Positions 1 to 7,561 of a stretch of DNA of 21,687 nt are shown here, piece by piece. Position numbers and translations under genes: made by a program. Position 1 is the first letter of the stretch; each line of letters opens with the position of its first letter. The stretch comes from Pseudomonadota bacterium. Lineage in GTDB: Bacteria; Pseudomonadota; Alphaproteobacteria; Rhizobiales; Xanthobacteraceae. The notes beneath the pieces are model-generated. The model saw only the letters and a program-made list of their open reading frames with translations. It made no database searches and was not told where the DNA came from. The stretch is taken from assembly GCA_023404705.1 (NCBI GenBank), contig JAEYAU010000042.1, positions 1 to 21,687 on the forward strand, given 5' to 3'.

Positions 1-1290
1 GCGCTCTCCGGGCCTGCGGCCGGCGTGACCGCGGCCGCCGCCATCGCCCGTGCGGCGGGCTTCGCCAACGCGATCACTTGCGACCTCGGCGGCACCTCGT
101 TCGACGTCTCGCTGGTCGCCGACGGCGCGACCGCGCTCGCGGCCCAGACCACCATCGACTTCGGCCTCGTGATCCGCACGCCCATGGTCGAGATCACCAC
201 CATCGGCGCAGGCGGTGGCTCCATCGCCCATGTCGACAAGGGCGGGCTCCTGCAGGTCGGGCCCGAGAGCGCCGGCTCGCGCCCGGGACCCGTGTGCTAT
301 GGGCAGGGCAACGAGCGGCCCACGCTCACCGATGCGAACGTCGTGCTCGGCCGCATCAATGCGGAGCGGCCGATCGGCAACCTGGCGCGGCTCGATGTCG
401 AAGCGGCACGCGCCGCGATCGCGAAGCATGTCGGCGAGCCACTGGGCCTCGACGCGATGACGGCCGCGGAAGCGATCGTGCGCGTCGCCGATGCCAAGAT
501 GGCGGGCGCGATCCGCCTCGTCTCGATCGAGCGGGGACACGACCCCGGCAAGTTCGTCGCCGTCCCGTTCGGCGGCGGCGGCGCGCTGCATGCCGGCGCG
601 CTGATCAAGGATGTGGGCCTCAAGGGCGCGCTCGTGCCGCGCTTCCCCGGCGTCACCAGCGCGCTCGGCTGCGTCATCGCCGACATACGCCACGACCAGG
701 TGCACACCATCAACATGATGCTCGACAGCCTCGACGCCGTCGCGCTCGACCACTGGATGGTCGGCGAGGCTGGGGCCGCGCGAAGGATCGTCGAGACCGC
801 GGGCCTAAACGTCGAGGGCATCGACATCCAGTTCGAGCTCGACATGCACTATGTCGGGCAAACGCACACGGTGTCCGTGCCTGTGCCGGTCAAGGTCGCT
901 AACGGCACCACGGGCGTGTCCGCCGCCATCGTGCGCGCCGCCTTCGAGCGGGCCTATCTCTCGGCCTTCAGCCGACTGCTGCCCGGTCTGCCCGTGAAGA
1001 TCGTCTCCCTGCGCACCGCCGCCATCGGCCGGCGCCCGCACTTCGACCTTTCGGCACTCGCGCCGCTGCCCGACGCCTCACTGCATGCTGCGCGCCGGGG
1101 CACCCGGCCGGTCTGGTTCGCGGGCGCCTGGCACGAGACCACGGTCTGGTCGCGCCTCGCGCTCCCCGTCGATGCCGTCGTTGAAGGCCCTGCCGTCCTC
1201 GAGCAGGACGATGCGACGACGCTGATCGATCCTGGCCTCGTCGCCCGTGTCGATCGCCTCGGCAATATCATCGTCGAGCGCAAGGCCTGA
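1..1290 (+). CDS. Hydantoinase/oxoprolinase family protein, HyuA-type A subunit (5' truncated by window)
   Basis: The reading frame is open from base 1. It begins with SGPAAGV, a motif typical of the middle of HyuA/5-oxoprolinase A subunits, so the true start lies upstream and GTG 25 is internal. The fragment holds 429 residues, roughly the last 60% of a family usually near 680-700 aa. DLGGTSFDV (fragment residues 28-36) matches the phosphate-binding loop of the actin-like ATPase fold, and PFGGGGALHAG follows. Family members pair with a HyuB subunit and hydrolyse cyclic amides such as hydantoins or 5-oxoproline with ATP; the substrate here cannot be read from sequence. The stop lies 2 nt before the isochorismatase-like gene, implying one transcript. 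Family assignment is firm, substrate unknown. Confidence 0.9.
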   Translation, partial: ALSGPAAGVTAAAAIARAAGFANAITCDLGGTSFDVSLVADGATALAAQTTIDFGLVIRTPMVEITTIGAGGGSIAHVDKGGLLQVGPESAGSRPGPVCYGQGNERPTLTDANVVLGRINAERPIGNLARLDVEAARAAIAKHVGEPLGLDAMTAAEAIVRVADAKMAGAIRLVSIERGHDPGKFVAVPFGGGGALHAGALIKDVGLKGALVPRFPGVTSALGCVIADIRHDQVHTINMMLDSLDAVALDHWMVGEAGAARRIVETAGLNVEGIDIQFELDMHYVGQTHTVSVPVPVKVANGTTGVSAAIVRAAFERAYLSAFSRLLPGLPVKIVSLRTAAIGRRPHFDLSALAPLPDASLHAARRGTRPVWFAGAWHETTVWSRLALPVDAVVEGPAVLEQDDATTLIDPGLVARVDRLGNIIVERKA

Positions 1291-1292
1291 CC

Positions 1293-1892
1293 ATGCACGA
1301 CACAGCGCTGCTCATCGTCGACCTGCAGAACGATTTCCTGGATCCGAAGGGCGCCTATGGCCGCGCCGGGCAGGGCGCGCCCGAGATCGCAGCGCTGCCG
1401 GCGCGCGTCGCGCCGCTCGCGGCCGAAATGCGCAGGCGCGGCGGATGGATCGTCTCGACCCATTTCACGCTGGTGCCCGGCAAGGGCGGCGAGCCGATCA
1501 TCTCGCCGCATCTGCAAAAGCTGCGGCCCTTCCTGAAGAAGGGCGACTTTCTGCCCGGCTCCTGGGGCCACGCGCTGGTCGATACGCTGCAGCCCGCGGA
1601 CCTCTCGGTCGAAAAGGTCGCCTATTCGGCCTTCTATCAGACGCGGCTCGAATGGCTGCTGCGCAAGTGCGGCATCACGCGCCTCATCGTCGGCGGCATT
1701 GTCACCAATGGCGGCGTTGCGTCGACGGTGCGCGACGCCCATGTGCGCGACATCGACTGCGTGGTGCTCTCCGATGGCTGCGCGGCCTTCTCGCCCGCGG
1801 TGCACGACACCGCCATTGCGGCGCTCGCGCCGGTCGCGCGCATTGCGACGATCGCGGACGTCACGGCCGAGCTCGCGCGGAGCGGAGCATGA
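1293..1892 (+). CDS. Isochorismatase-like hydrolase lacking the catalytic cysteine
   Basis: The 199-aa protein has the isochorismatase-superfamily fold signature. LLIVDLQNDF carries the catalytic Asp (D10), the Lys is K108 in SVEKVAYSAF, and GGIVTNGGVASTVRDA corresponds to the loop that normally holds the nucleophile. In amidohydrolase members (nicotinamidase, N-carbamoylsarcosine amidase) that loop reads TxxCV; here it is T138-N-G-G141-V, so the Cys is replaced by Gly. True isochorismatases such as EntB and PhzD also lack this Cys and use water to cleave a vinyl ether. The protein may therefore not be an amidase despite its hydantoinase neighbour. Its stop overlaps the next start (ATGA), indicating translational coupling. 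Family is sure, substrate unknown. Confidence 0.88.
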   Translation: MHDTALLIVDLQNDFLDPKGAYGRAGQGAPEIAALPARVAPLAAEMRRRGGWIVSTHFTLVPGKGGEPIISPHLQKLRPFLKKGDFLPGSWGHALVDTLQPADLSVEKVAYSAFYQTRLEWLLRKCGITRLIVGGIVTNGGVASTVRDAHVRDIDCVVLSDGCAAFSPAVHDTAIAALAPVARIATIADVTAELARSGA

Positions 1893-3286
1893 GCCGCGTC
1901 ATCACTGACGAGACGTCAAGCTTTGCGACTGATGCCGACGTCGTAATCATTGGCGCCGGAGCCGCCGGTCTCGTCGCCGCGCTCGCCGCGGCGGAAGCGG
2001 GCGCCGCGCCTCTGGTGCTCGAGCGGGATCCCGTGCCGCGCGGATCGACCGCGCTCTCGGCCGGTCTCATTCCGGCCGCCGGCACGCGCTTCCAGCAGGA
2101 GCGGGGGATCTCCGATACGCCCGCGCAGTTCGCCGATGACTTGAAGAGGAAAGCAAAGAACACCGCCGATGCCGCGATGGTCGAGCTCGTCGCTCGCGCG
2201 GCGGGACCGGCGATCGAATGGCTCGCCGATGCACACGGCCTGCCGTTCTCGGTCGTGCACGACTTCGACTATCCGGGCCATGCGGCGCGCCGCATGCACG
2301 GGCTGCCGAGCCGCTCGGGCGCCGAGTTGGTCGACCGCCTGCGCGCTGCCGTCGAGGCGCGCGAGATTCCGATCCTCACCGAGGCGCATGTCACGGAGCT
2401 GGTCGCGCGCCGCGACGGGACGATTCGCGGCCTTGTCGCACGCCGGCCAGATGGATCCGAGGAGCGCATCGGCTGCCGTTCCCTGGTGCTCGCCTGCAAC
2501 GGCTATGGTGGCAACAAGGCGCTGGTCGCGCACCACATCCCGGAGCTCGCAACCGCGCTCTATTTCGGTCATCCCGGCAATCAGGGCGATGCCGTGCTGT
2601 GGGGCGAGGCGCTCGACGCCGAGATCCGTGACATGTCGGGCCACCAGGGTCACGGATCGGTTGCGCACCCGCACGGCATCCTGATCACCTGGGCCACCAT
2701 GATGGAAGGCGGCTTCCAGGTGGATCTGAGCGGCGCACGCTTCTCCGACGAGACACACGGCTATTCGGAGCAAGCCGCCGTGGTGCTGCAGCAGCGTGAC
2801 GGCATTGCGTTCAGCATTTTCGACGCCCGCATCGCCGCGATCTGCCGCCAGTTCGAAGACTTCCGCAACGCCGAGGCGCAAGGCGCCGTGCTGAGCGCCG
2901 AGACTCCCGAGGCCCTGGCACAGCTCATCAAGGTCCCGCCCGCTGCGCTCACCGCGACATTCGCCGAAATCGCGCGCCGGCCGTCACCCGACCGCTTCGG
3001 CCGCGATTGGAGCCGCGCCACGCCGCTCGCACCGCCTTACTGCGCGGTGCGCGTCACCGGCGCGCTCTTCCACACCCAGGGCGGCCTCGTGGTCGACGCC
3101 GACGCCCGCGTGCAACGCGGGGGCAGATCGGCGCTGCCAAACCTCTTCGCCGCCGGCGGTGCCGCTTGCGGCGTCTCCGGCCCGCATGCCTCGGGCTATC
3201 TCTCGGGGAACGGGCTGCTGACTGCCGTCACGCTCGGGCGCATAGCGGGCCGCAGTGCGGCGCAGGCGAGCGCCGCTGAGGTGTGA
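1889..3286 (+). CDS. FAD-dependent oxidoreductase (fumarate reductase/3-ketosteroid dehydrogenase-like flavoprotein)
   Basis: I place the start at ATG 1889, which overlaps the upstream stop as ATGA and follows AGCGGAG. The frame is open further upstream to 1247, but that extension would run across the isochorismatase gene. The 465-aa protein opens with a Rossmann FAD site, DVVIIGAGAAGL (GAGAAG at 22-27), followed by LERD and the RGSTALSAG stretch typical of the FAD-binding-2 family. The C-terminus ends with a second FAD contact, LFAAGGAACGVSG and SGNGLLTAV. A soluble flavoprotein oxidising or reducing a carbon-carbon bond is likely; no heme or signal peptide is visible. It is the last gene of the hydantoinase-like cluster. 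The substrate is unknown. Confidence 0.88.
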   Translation: MSRVITDETSSFATDADVVIIGAGAAGLVAALAAAEAGAAPLVLERDPVPRGSTALSAGLIPAAGTRFQQERGISDTPAQFADDLKRKAKNTADAAMVELVARAAGPAIEWLADAHGLPFSVVHDFDYPGHAARRMHGLPSRSGAELVDRLRAAVEAREIPILTEAHVTELVARRDGTIRGLVARRPDGSEERIGCRSLVLACNGYGGNKALVAHHIPELATALYFGHPGNQGDAVLWGEALDAEIRDMSGHQGHGSVAHPHGILITWATMMEGGFQVDLSGARFSDETHGYSEQAAVVLQQRDGIAFSIFDARIAAICRQFEDFRNAEAQGAVLSAETPEALAQLIKVPPAALTATFAEIARRPSPDRFGRDWSRATPLAPPYCAVRVTGALFHTQGGLVVDADARVQRGGRSALPNLFAAGGAACGVSGPHASGYLSGNGLLTAVTLGRIAGRSAAQASAAEV

Positions 3287-3288
3287 GC

Positions 3289-3495
3289 CTAGGCATGAGC
3301 ATGCTTGACCTGCTTTTCCCGCCGTGAGCGGCGACGACGGCGCGAGTCCTCAGCGTGACGCATCAGCGTGATGGCACCGATCGGCTCTCGGATGGACGCC
3401 GCCCGGCCCGGTCGAGGCCGCGCAGCATCGAGCAAGGCCTTTCTGATCATGAACATCACCGAAATCAATACGATTGCGAGTGCGAATAATTCCAT
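3289..3495 (-). CDS. Small single-pass membrane protein with basic tail (hypothetical)
   Basis: This 68-residue reading frame lies tail-to-tail with the flavoprotein gene, 2 nt apart. I chose the ATG at 3495 because GGGAG sits about 7 nt upstream on the minus strand; a longer frame to 3633 has no better site. Residues 2-16 (ELFALAIVLISVMFM) form one hydrophobic helix. The cytoplasmic part is strongly basic and ends in RRRRRSRREK and a His/Lys tail. No family is recognised. The good ribosome site and the coherent helix-plus-basic-tail layout favour a real gene, but codon evidence is limited at this size. Confidence 0.5.
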   Translation of the reverse strand: MELFALAIVLISVMFMIRKALLDAARPRPGRAASIREPIGAITLMRHAEDSRRRRRSRREKQVKHAHA

Positions 3496-3606
3496 GCGGC
3501 ATCTCCCAAGCCGCGACATTGGACGGCCGCGGCAATGCGCGATCGCGACGCCGAGCACGAAGCTCGCATCAGCGAACGCATCGGTTTCCATTTGATGACA
3601 GCGAGA

Positions 3607-3636
3607 CCCGTGAGCCGCCGAATGCGTGCTCACGGG
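3607..3636. repeat. 9-bp perfect inverted repeat, 12-nt loop
   Basis: CCCGTGAGC (3607-3615) and GCTCACGGG (3628-3636) are perfect reverse complements. The dyad lies about 110 nt upstream of the leftward small membrane gene. Its right arm continues as TCACGGGATCA (3630-3640), which recurs inverted at 4416-4426. No T-tract follows on either strand, so an operator or RNA hairpin is as likely as a terminator. Confidence 0.45.
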
Positions 3637-3740
3637 ATCAGAGACCTGCTTTCAGGCACTCCGGCTGCGGGGATCGGAAGACTTGGATGAACATGACGCT
3701 TCCTGATTATTCGAACGCCCCCGCGCCTCGAGCTCACGGT

Positions 3741-3938
3741 TTAATGTGAAATGAGGATCGCGACGGGATCGCTCGCTGGAAATGTCTCCTCGAGAGCGCT
3801 GTCGAGACGGCGGTTCAATTCGGCGTGCTCGTCCACCGCGACTGTCGCGTTCATCGTCGGACGAACTCCGTTCTCATTCCCGGCCCGGGTCACCTCGTAG
3901 GTATTCAGGCTGAAGAGGCTGGCTGTTCTCTCGGTCAT
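3741..3938 (-). CDS. Small conserved protein with C-terminal 'ALEETFPASDP' motif
   Basis: I choose the ATG at 3938, preceded on the minus strand by GGAGG with 6 nt spacing (GGAGGGTCACC-ATG); an extension to 4022 is possible but has no comparable site. The product is 65 aa. Its C-terminus, LDSALEETFPASDPVAI, matches a motif I recognise from many small uncharacterised proteobacterial proteins, often in stress-related neighbourhoods. The rest is polar, with no membrane segment or signal peptide. Function is unknown. The start and motif make the gene itself fairly secure. It points away from the universal stress protein gene, leaving a shared upstream region of 660 bp. Confidence 0.75.
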   Translation of the reverse strand: MTERTASLFSLNTYEVTRAGNENGVRPTMNATVAVDEHAELNRRLDSALEETFPASDPVAILISH

Positions 3939-4598
3939 GGTGACCCTCCAATATTCTGTCCAAATGCGCATCGTATTCCGCTCAGGCACGGCCGTTCGCG
4001 CGTGCGCCAAGCACGGCCGCAATTATCCCGATCGGAACGGTGTTTTTGAGATTTTGGCCCCTGCCGTCCGGCCGCGCGCGAGCACGCGTCGGAGGCGGGG
4101 CACTAGGCGCCTGCGAACAGCGAGCCCTTCAAGACAGGGAACTTATATGCGCGGCTGCGTAAGGTCATGATGAAATGCACTGTAACAGTTTGGCTCGCAA
4201 TAATGAATGAGGGCTTTCGTCACAGGCTTCACGATCGCTACGCAATGCTTTTCAGCTTCTCTGAAGATGCTCGCGTGGAGCGAGGTGCTGCATTTTGCGG
4301 TGCGTACGCACCTTGCCTTGAAAAGGAGAACCCTACTACCTAAATGAAGGAAGCTATGCGTATGCCCCGACAAATCCGCAAACTTCGGCAGAAGGATCGC
4401 CTGACCACAGGCATCTGATCCCGTGACGGCGCTCGTCGCCTGATCACGGGAAGCTAGCACCATTCCGACCTCACCTCATCGTTGTGACGTGCACGAGTGC
4501 ACATCCTCGCGTGCCGCTTAGGTGGCCGCGGGACGTTCGCGCGCGCGTGATGTGGGCCTCGAAGCGAAGACTTGCCGATATCTGTTGAGGGAAAAGCC
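3939..4598. other. 660-bp gene-free region between divergent genes
   Basis: No convincing gene is seen. The stretch is visibly less GC-rich than its surroundings (for example around 4040-4060 and 4180-4215). It should contain the promoters of both the leftward 65-aa gene and the rightward stress-protein gene. I found no strong sigma-70, EcfG (GGAAC-N16/17-CGTT) or FixK-type (TTGAT-N4-ATCAA) site. The only clear structure is the dyad at 4419-4451. Confidence 0.5.
4419..4451. repeat. 8-bp perfect inverted repeat, 17-nt loop, upstream of USP gene
   Basis: TCCCGTGA (4419-4426) and TCACGGGA (4444-4451) are reverse complements and centre about 165 nt before the universal stress protein start. The left side, TGATCCCGTGA (4416-4426), is the exact reverse complement of 3630-3640, so the same half-site is used in both dyads. 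It may be a binding site or an RNA hairpin; no T-tract is present. Confidence 0.4.
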
Positions 4599-5516
4599 AT
4601 GAAGATTCTCGTCGCCACCAATTTCTCAGTCCGAGCGCAACGCGCGGTGAGGAGAGCGGGACTCCTTGCACAGGAGACCAACGCGGAACTCCGCTTGCTC
4701 CATGTTGTCGAGAGCAACCAGCCCCGCTCGCAGGTTGAGCTGGACCGGCGCGAAGCGATGCGACATCTCAACGAGCAGATTGCGGCCGTCGGCGAACTGG
4801 CTGGCGTGCGATGCCAGCCATGGGTCGTGGTCGGAGAGGCGTCGGAAGGCATCATCAGGGCCGCGAGCGCCCTGAATGCCGACCTCATCGTGATGGGGGC
4901 CTATCGCAAGCAGCTGCTGCGGTCCTCTGGCGCATCCACCGTGGGGGCCGTCATCCGCTCCGGACAGGCGCCTGTTCTGATGGTCAGCGGGGACGCGCGG
5001 CGCCCCTATCGCCAGGTTCTCGCTGCAGTCGGCAGGGAAGCTTCCTCTGTAAGTGCCATCAAGACTGCGGCGGCGTTGCCGTTCCTGCCGCGCGGTGACT
5101 TCGCCATGCTGCACGCATATGAGCCGATCGGCAGGAACAGGCTTGCCTCCACGCGTCTGCGCGCCGCTCAGCTGAGCGACTTTCTTGCCGCCGAGCGGGA
5201 AAGCGTCAAAGACGGCTTGCGCAAGTTCCTGGCGGCTCGCGACGTCGACGCGGCTGATCTGCCGCTCGCGGTGCGGGAAGGGGACGCCGTCGAGGTGATC
5301 ACCGAGGCGGTCCGGCGAGATCGGCCCGATCTCCTGGTCGTCGGCACGCGCGTTCGTTCGGGCTTCATGCGCGCCTTGTTTGGCAGCGTGACGGCCAGCC
5401 TGTTGCATTCGCTCGATGTGGACATTCTTGCGGTTCCGCATGGAGCACGGAACCGTCTCGCTCAATTCGAAGCGTTGAGCACGCCGATTGCGGAGCGGTT
5501 GAGCCAGACGATCTGA
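4599..5516 (+). CDS. Universal stress protein, tandem UspA domains
   Basis: I use ATG 4599 (MKILVATNFS), with GAGG about 8 nt upstream, rather than the TTG nine codons earlier. The 305-aa protein has two UspA domains, roughly residues 1-134 and 137-283. Each ends with the usual strand (APVLMV; VDILAVPHG). The nucleotide loop is partly conserved: domain 1 has GAYRKQLLRSSGAST and domain 2 has GTRVRSGFMRALFGSVT, each lacking the second Gly of GxxG, so ATP binding may be weakened. Such cytoplasmic proteins are induced by starvation, low oxygen and other stresses. It is the first gene of a same-strand block, 60 nt before the first Rnk-like gene, which suggests a joint stress response. Confidence 0.92.
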   Translation: MKILVATNFSVRAQRAVRRAGLLAQETNAELRLLHVVESNQPRSQVELDRREAMRHLNEQIAAVGELAGVRCQPWVVVGEASEGIIRAASALNADLIVMGAYRKQLLRSSGASTVGAVIRSGQAPVLMVSGDARRPYRQVLAAVGREASSVSAIKTAAALPFLPRGDFAMLHAYEPIGRNRLASTRLRAAQLSDFLAAERESVKDGLRKFLAARDVDAADLPLAVREGDAVEVITEAVRRDRPDLLVVGTRVRSGFMRALFGSVTASLLHSLDVDILAVPHGARNRLAQFEALSTPIAERLSQTI

Positions 5517-5576
5517 ACGGCCGATCGTCAGCGCCGAGCCGGTCCCCCGACTCATGACCAACCGAGGAGAAACATC

Positions 5577-6002
5577 ATGCCGGCAGCGCATCACCTTCCG
5601 CCGATCATCATCCGAAGCGAAGACTACGATCGGCTCGCCTGGATCGCGACCGCGAGCATGATGGGGGTCCGGCGTTCGGCGATCGGAGAAAAGCTCGCCG
5701 ACGAGCTCCTGCGCGCCGCCGTCGTCGGCGCGCCAGAGGTGCCTTCGCATGTCGTGACAATGAACGCACAGGTCACCTATCGCGAGCGCGGACGCGAATC
5801 GTGCGTACAGGTCGTCTACCCCGAGGACGAGGACGCGCGTGCGGGGCGGGTTTCCGTCCTGACTGATCTCGGGACCGCGTTGCTCGGCCTGTCCGCGGGC
5901 CAGTCGATCTGCTGGCGCTGCGACGCAGGGACAATGCGGCACTTGGAGGTCCTTGACGTCAGTCAGATGCCTGCTGCCTGGAACAGCCGGGCTGCGATTT
6001 GA
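5577..6002 (+). CDS. rnk: Rnk-like nucleoside diphosphate kinase regulator, GreA/GreB C-terminal family (copy 1)
   Basis: The 141-aa protein follows a strong AGGAG site. It closely resembles Rnk: the N-terminal part begins with PIIIRSEDYDRL, then come VPSHVVTMNAQVTYRE, RVSVLTDLGTALLGLSAGQSICW and LEVLDV. In Rnk this C-terminal half is an FKBP-like domain shared with GreA, and the short N-terminal part reaches into the RNA polymerase secondary channel; E. coli Rnk lacks antipause activity and influences nucleotide metabolism. Length matches Rnk (about 136 aa). It is the best-conserved of four related copies here and lies 39 nt before copy 2. The molecular target in this organism is inferred from family only. 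Confidence 0.9.
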   Translation: MPAAHHLPPIIIRSEDYDRLAWIATASMMGVRRSAIGEKLADELLRAAVVGAPEVPSHVVTMNAQVTYRERGRESCVQVVYPEDEDARAGRVSVLTDLGTALLGLSAGQSICWRCDAGTMRHLEVLDVSQMPAAWNSRAAI

Positions 6003-6041
6003 AAGCAGCTTGCGGCCCAACGCGAAATTCGAGAGCTCATC

Positions 6042-6515
6042 ATGTCGGACCAGACTCTGGCGGTTGCCGGATCCCGGGACGAAGCGCACGTCGCGACGCG
6101 GCGCCGCTCACCCGCCATCGTGGTCACAGCGCGCGATCGTGCACGGCTTTTGTCGCTGCTCGACGAAGCGGGATGCCATTCGATTGCGTCGGCCAGGTTT
6201 CTGCGAGACGAGATCGAAAGGGCCGATGTCATCGAAGGAGGCGCGGCGCCTTATTCGCTGGTCGTCATGGGATCGACGGTCGAATATGTCGAGGAAGACT
6301 CATGCTCCGTGTGTCGGGTTCGCCTTGCCCATCCGGACGAGGTGAGTGATGGCAGCTCGATTTCGGTGTTTTCGCCTCTGGGCGCAGCACTCTTCGGGCT
6401 TGGCCCGGGCCAGTCGATCACCTGGCATGACGGGGAACGGGAACGTGCCGCGAGTGTCCTGTCGGTCGAACCGCCATCCTCCAATGGTTCGGTGCCGCCG
6501 GCCCATGGCCCCTGA
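6042..6515 (+). CDS. Rnk-like GreA/GreB-family protein (copy 2)
   Basis: The 157-aa protein starts at ATG 6042 with GAGAG upstream. Its core follows copy 1: PAIVVTARDRARLLSLLDEA in the N-terminal part, then GSTVEYVEE, ISVFSPLGAALFGLGPGQSITW and VLSV. About 25 extra polar, Arg-rich residues precede the core and a short Gly/Pro-rich tail follows it. It should have the Rnk/GreA C-terminal fold and probably contacts RNA polymerase, by family inference. It lies 39 nt after copy 1, and sequence divergence shows the duplication is old. The gap to copy 3 is 269 nt and contains a possible promoter. Confidence 0.85.
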   Translation: MSDQTLAVAGSRDEAHVATRRRSPAIVVTARDRARLLSLLDEAGCHSIASARFLRDEIERADVIEGGAAPYSLVVMGSTVEYVEEDSCSVCRVRLAHPDEVSDGSSISVFSPLGAALFGLGPGQSITWHDGERERAASVLSVEPPSSNGSVPPAHGP

Positions 6516-6574
6516 TACGCTACGCCTCCGCAGCGGATGATGCGTTGTCGCGCGCGCGGCGTCAGTGCGTCACA

Positions 6575-6603
6575 TTGACTTCACCGCGGCGCGACCCTAG
6601 GTT
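6575..6603 (+). promoter_or_regulatory. Possible sigma-70-type promoter upstream of Rnk copy 3
   Basis: TTGACT (6575-6580), a 17-nt spacer and TAGGTT (6598-6603) lie in the 269-nt gap before copy 3. The -35 is good (5/6) but the -10 is weak (3/6). It would let the second half of the array be expressed independently. Confidence 0.3.
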
Positions 6604-6784
6604 TTCCATCATGACTCATCTTGCCCGCGTTAATAGATTTCTGCTCTTCGCAGGCTCGCTGCTCGCAGGCAATTAGCCCCGAGCGGTTCGAGCCCGCAGA
6701 GGCTCGTCCCATCGCTCGGGGGCTCCCCACAACTTCATGACTCGATTTGGATCGGACGATGTGTGTTGTCCGGGGGTGGGTTGC

Positions 6785-7327
6785 ATGCGTACAGTCAAAC
6801 GATACCTTGATGCGTCCGGGAAACATCCCGCGGAGTGGGCCGGGCACTGGTCGGCTTCATTGTCCGCTCCTCGCCTCGCGGCCGAGTGCTGCCTCACGAG
6901 CAAGGACTATACCCAGCTCGAGGGACATCTCCACCGCGTGGAGCAGAACAGCAATCAGCATCTGCTCGCATGGGTCATGCGTGCAAAGTTGGCCCATGCG
7001 CGCGTCGTCCTGCCGGATGACGTGGACGAGAAGGTCGTGACGGGCGGGAGCCGGGTCGTCTACTCGGTCGGCGTTCTTCCGGGCGAGTCCCGCATGCTCG
7101 TGCATTGGGACGACAACCCTCTGTTCGGCGACCGGCTGCGAGTCGCGACCTTGCTGGGTGCCACGCTGTTGGGAATGCGTGCGGGACAGGAGGCCCCTCT
7201 GTTTCGCCCGGACGGATCGACGGGGCGGCTGTTCGTGCGCGACGTCCCGTTCCAGCCCGAGGCCGTGAAGAGGCAGTTGCGGCGCACCATCGAAGAGGAA
7301 GACGGGGAAGGACATGAGCAAGGATAG
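6785..7327 (+). CDS. Divergent Rnk-like GreA/GreB-family protein (copy 3)
   Basis: I choose ATG 6785 (180 aa), preceded by a G-rich ribosome site (GGGGGTGGG); ATG 6737 has none. About 35 unmatched residues come first, then CCLTSKDYTQLEGHL, matching the N-terminal part of the other copies. GSRVVYSVG and LRVATLLGATLLGMRAGQEAPLF correspond to the C-terminal fold. The usual GxSIxW near the end of the fold is replaced by GQEAPLF, so this is the most diverged of the four. The acidic tail IEEEDGEGHEQG overlaps the start of the next small gene by 14 nt. A transcription-machinery role is by family only. Confidence 0.75.
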   Translation: MRTVKRYLDASGKHPAEWAGHWSASLSAPRLAAECCLTSKDYTQLEGHLHRVEQNSNQHLLAWVMRAKLAHARVVLPDDVDEKVVTGGSRVVYSVGVLPGESRMLVHWDDNPLFGDRLRVATLLGATLLGMRAGQEAPLFRPDGSTGRLFVRDVPFQPEAVKRQLRRTIEEEDGEGHEQG

Positions 7328-7508
7328 CAAGACGCGACCGCCCGCGGAGGGCTCACGGGTCGAGAGCAACGACCGTAGCGGCAGCACGCCGATGGTGGTT
7401 CCGAATGTTGTGTCCCTTGCGGCATTCGCGGCGAGGCGCCGGCGGGAGACACGCAAACGCGTACTGAGCGTTCCCAATCCGACCAAGCCGGGTCCCGGTG
7501 CTGCCTAG
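7314..7508 (+). CDS. Small basic hypothetical protein overlapping Rnk copy 3
   Basis: This 64-aa frame starts inside the end of copy 3 (14-nt overlap) after GGGGAAGGAC, a good ribosome site. The N-terminal half is polar and disordered-looking. The centre reads VVSLAAFAARRRR, a short hydrophobic run followed by a basic cluster, and the tail is Pro/Gly-rich. I recognise no family. Overlap, ribosome site and position between two Rnk-like genes suggest it is translated with the array, but it is too short to be certain. Confidence 0.5.
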   Translation: MSKDSKTRPPAEGSRVESNDRSGSTPMVVPNVVSLAAFAARRRRETRKRVLSVPNPTKPGPGAA

Positions 7509-7561
7509 CCGTCGGCGCACCGGGCCCAGAGCTCGCTCAATACGAGATGATGGAGACAGAC

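Noticed and set aside
1247..1888. Long N-terminal extension of the flavoprotein frame
   Set aside because: It overlaps the whole isochorismatase-like gene, has no family match, and ATG 1889 has a ribosome site and an ATGA overlap.
1..3286. Creatinine/N-methylhydantoin degradation cluster
   Set aside because: The isochorismatase-like protein lacks the Cys needed by N-carbamoylsarcosine amidase, and the flavoprotein is of fumarate-reductase rather than sarcosine-oxidase type.
4143..4463. 106-codon leftward frame in the gene-free region, with a G-rich site before its ATG
   Set aside because: The product is rich in Cys and His without any pattern, resembles no family, and a frame this long is plausible by chance in this lower-GC stretch.
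5953..5966. FixK-like sequence TTGACGTCAGTCAG
   Set aside because: It lies inside the 3' end of Rnk copy 1, and the second half-site is imperfect.
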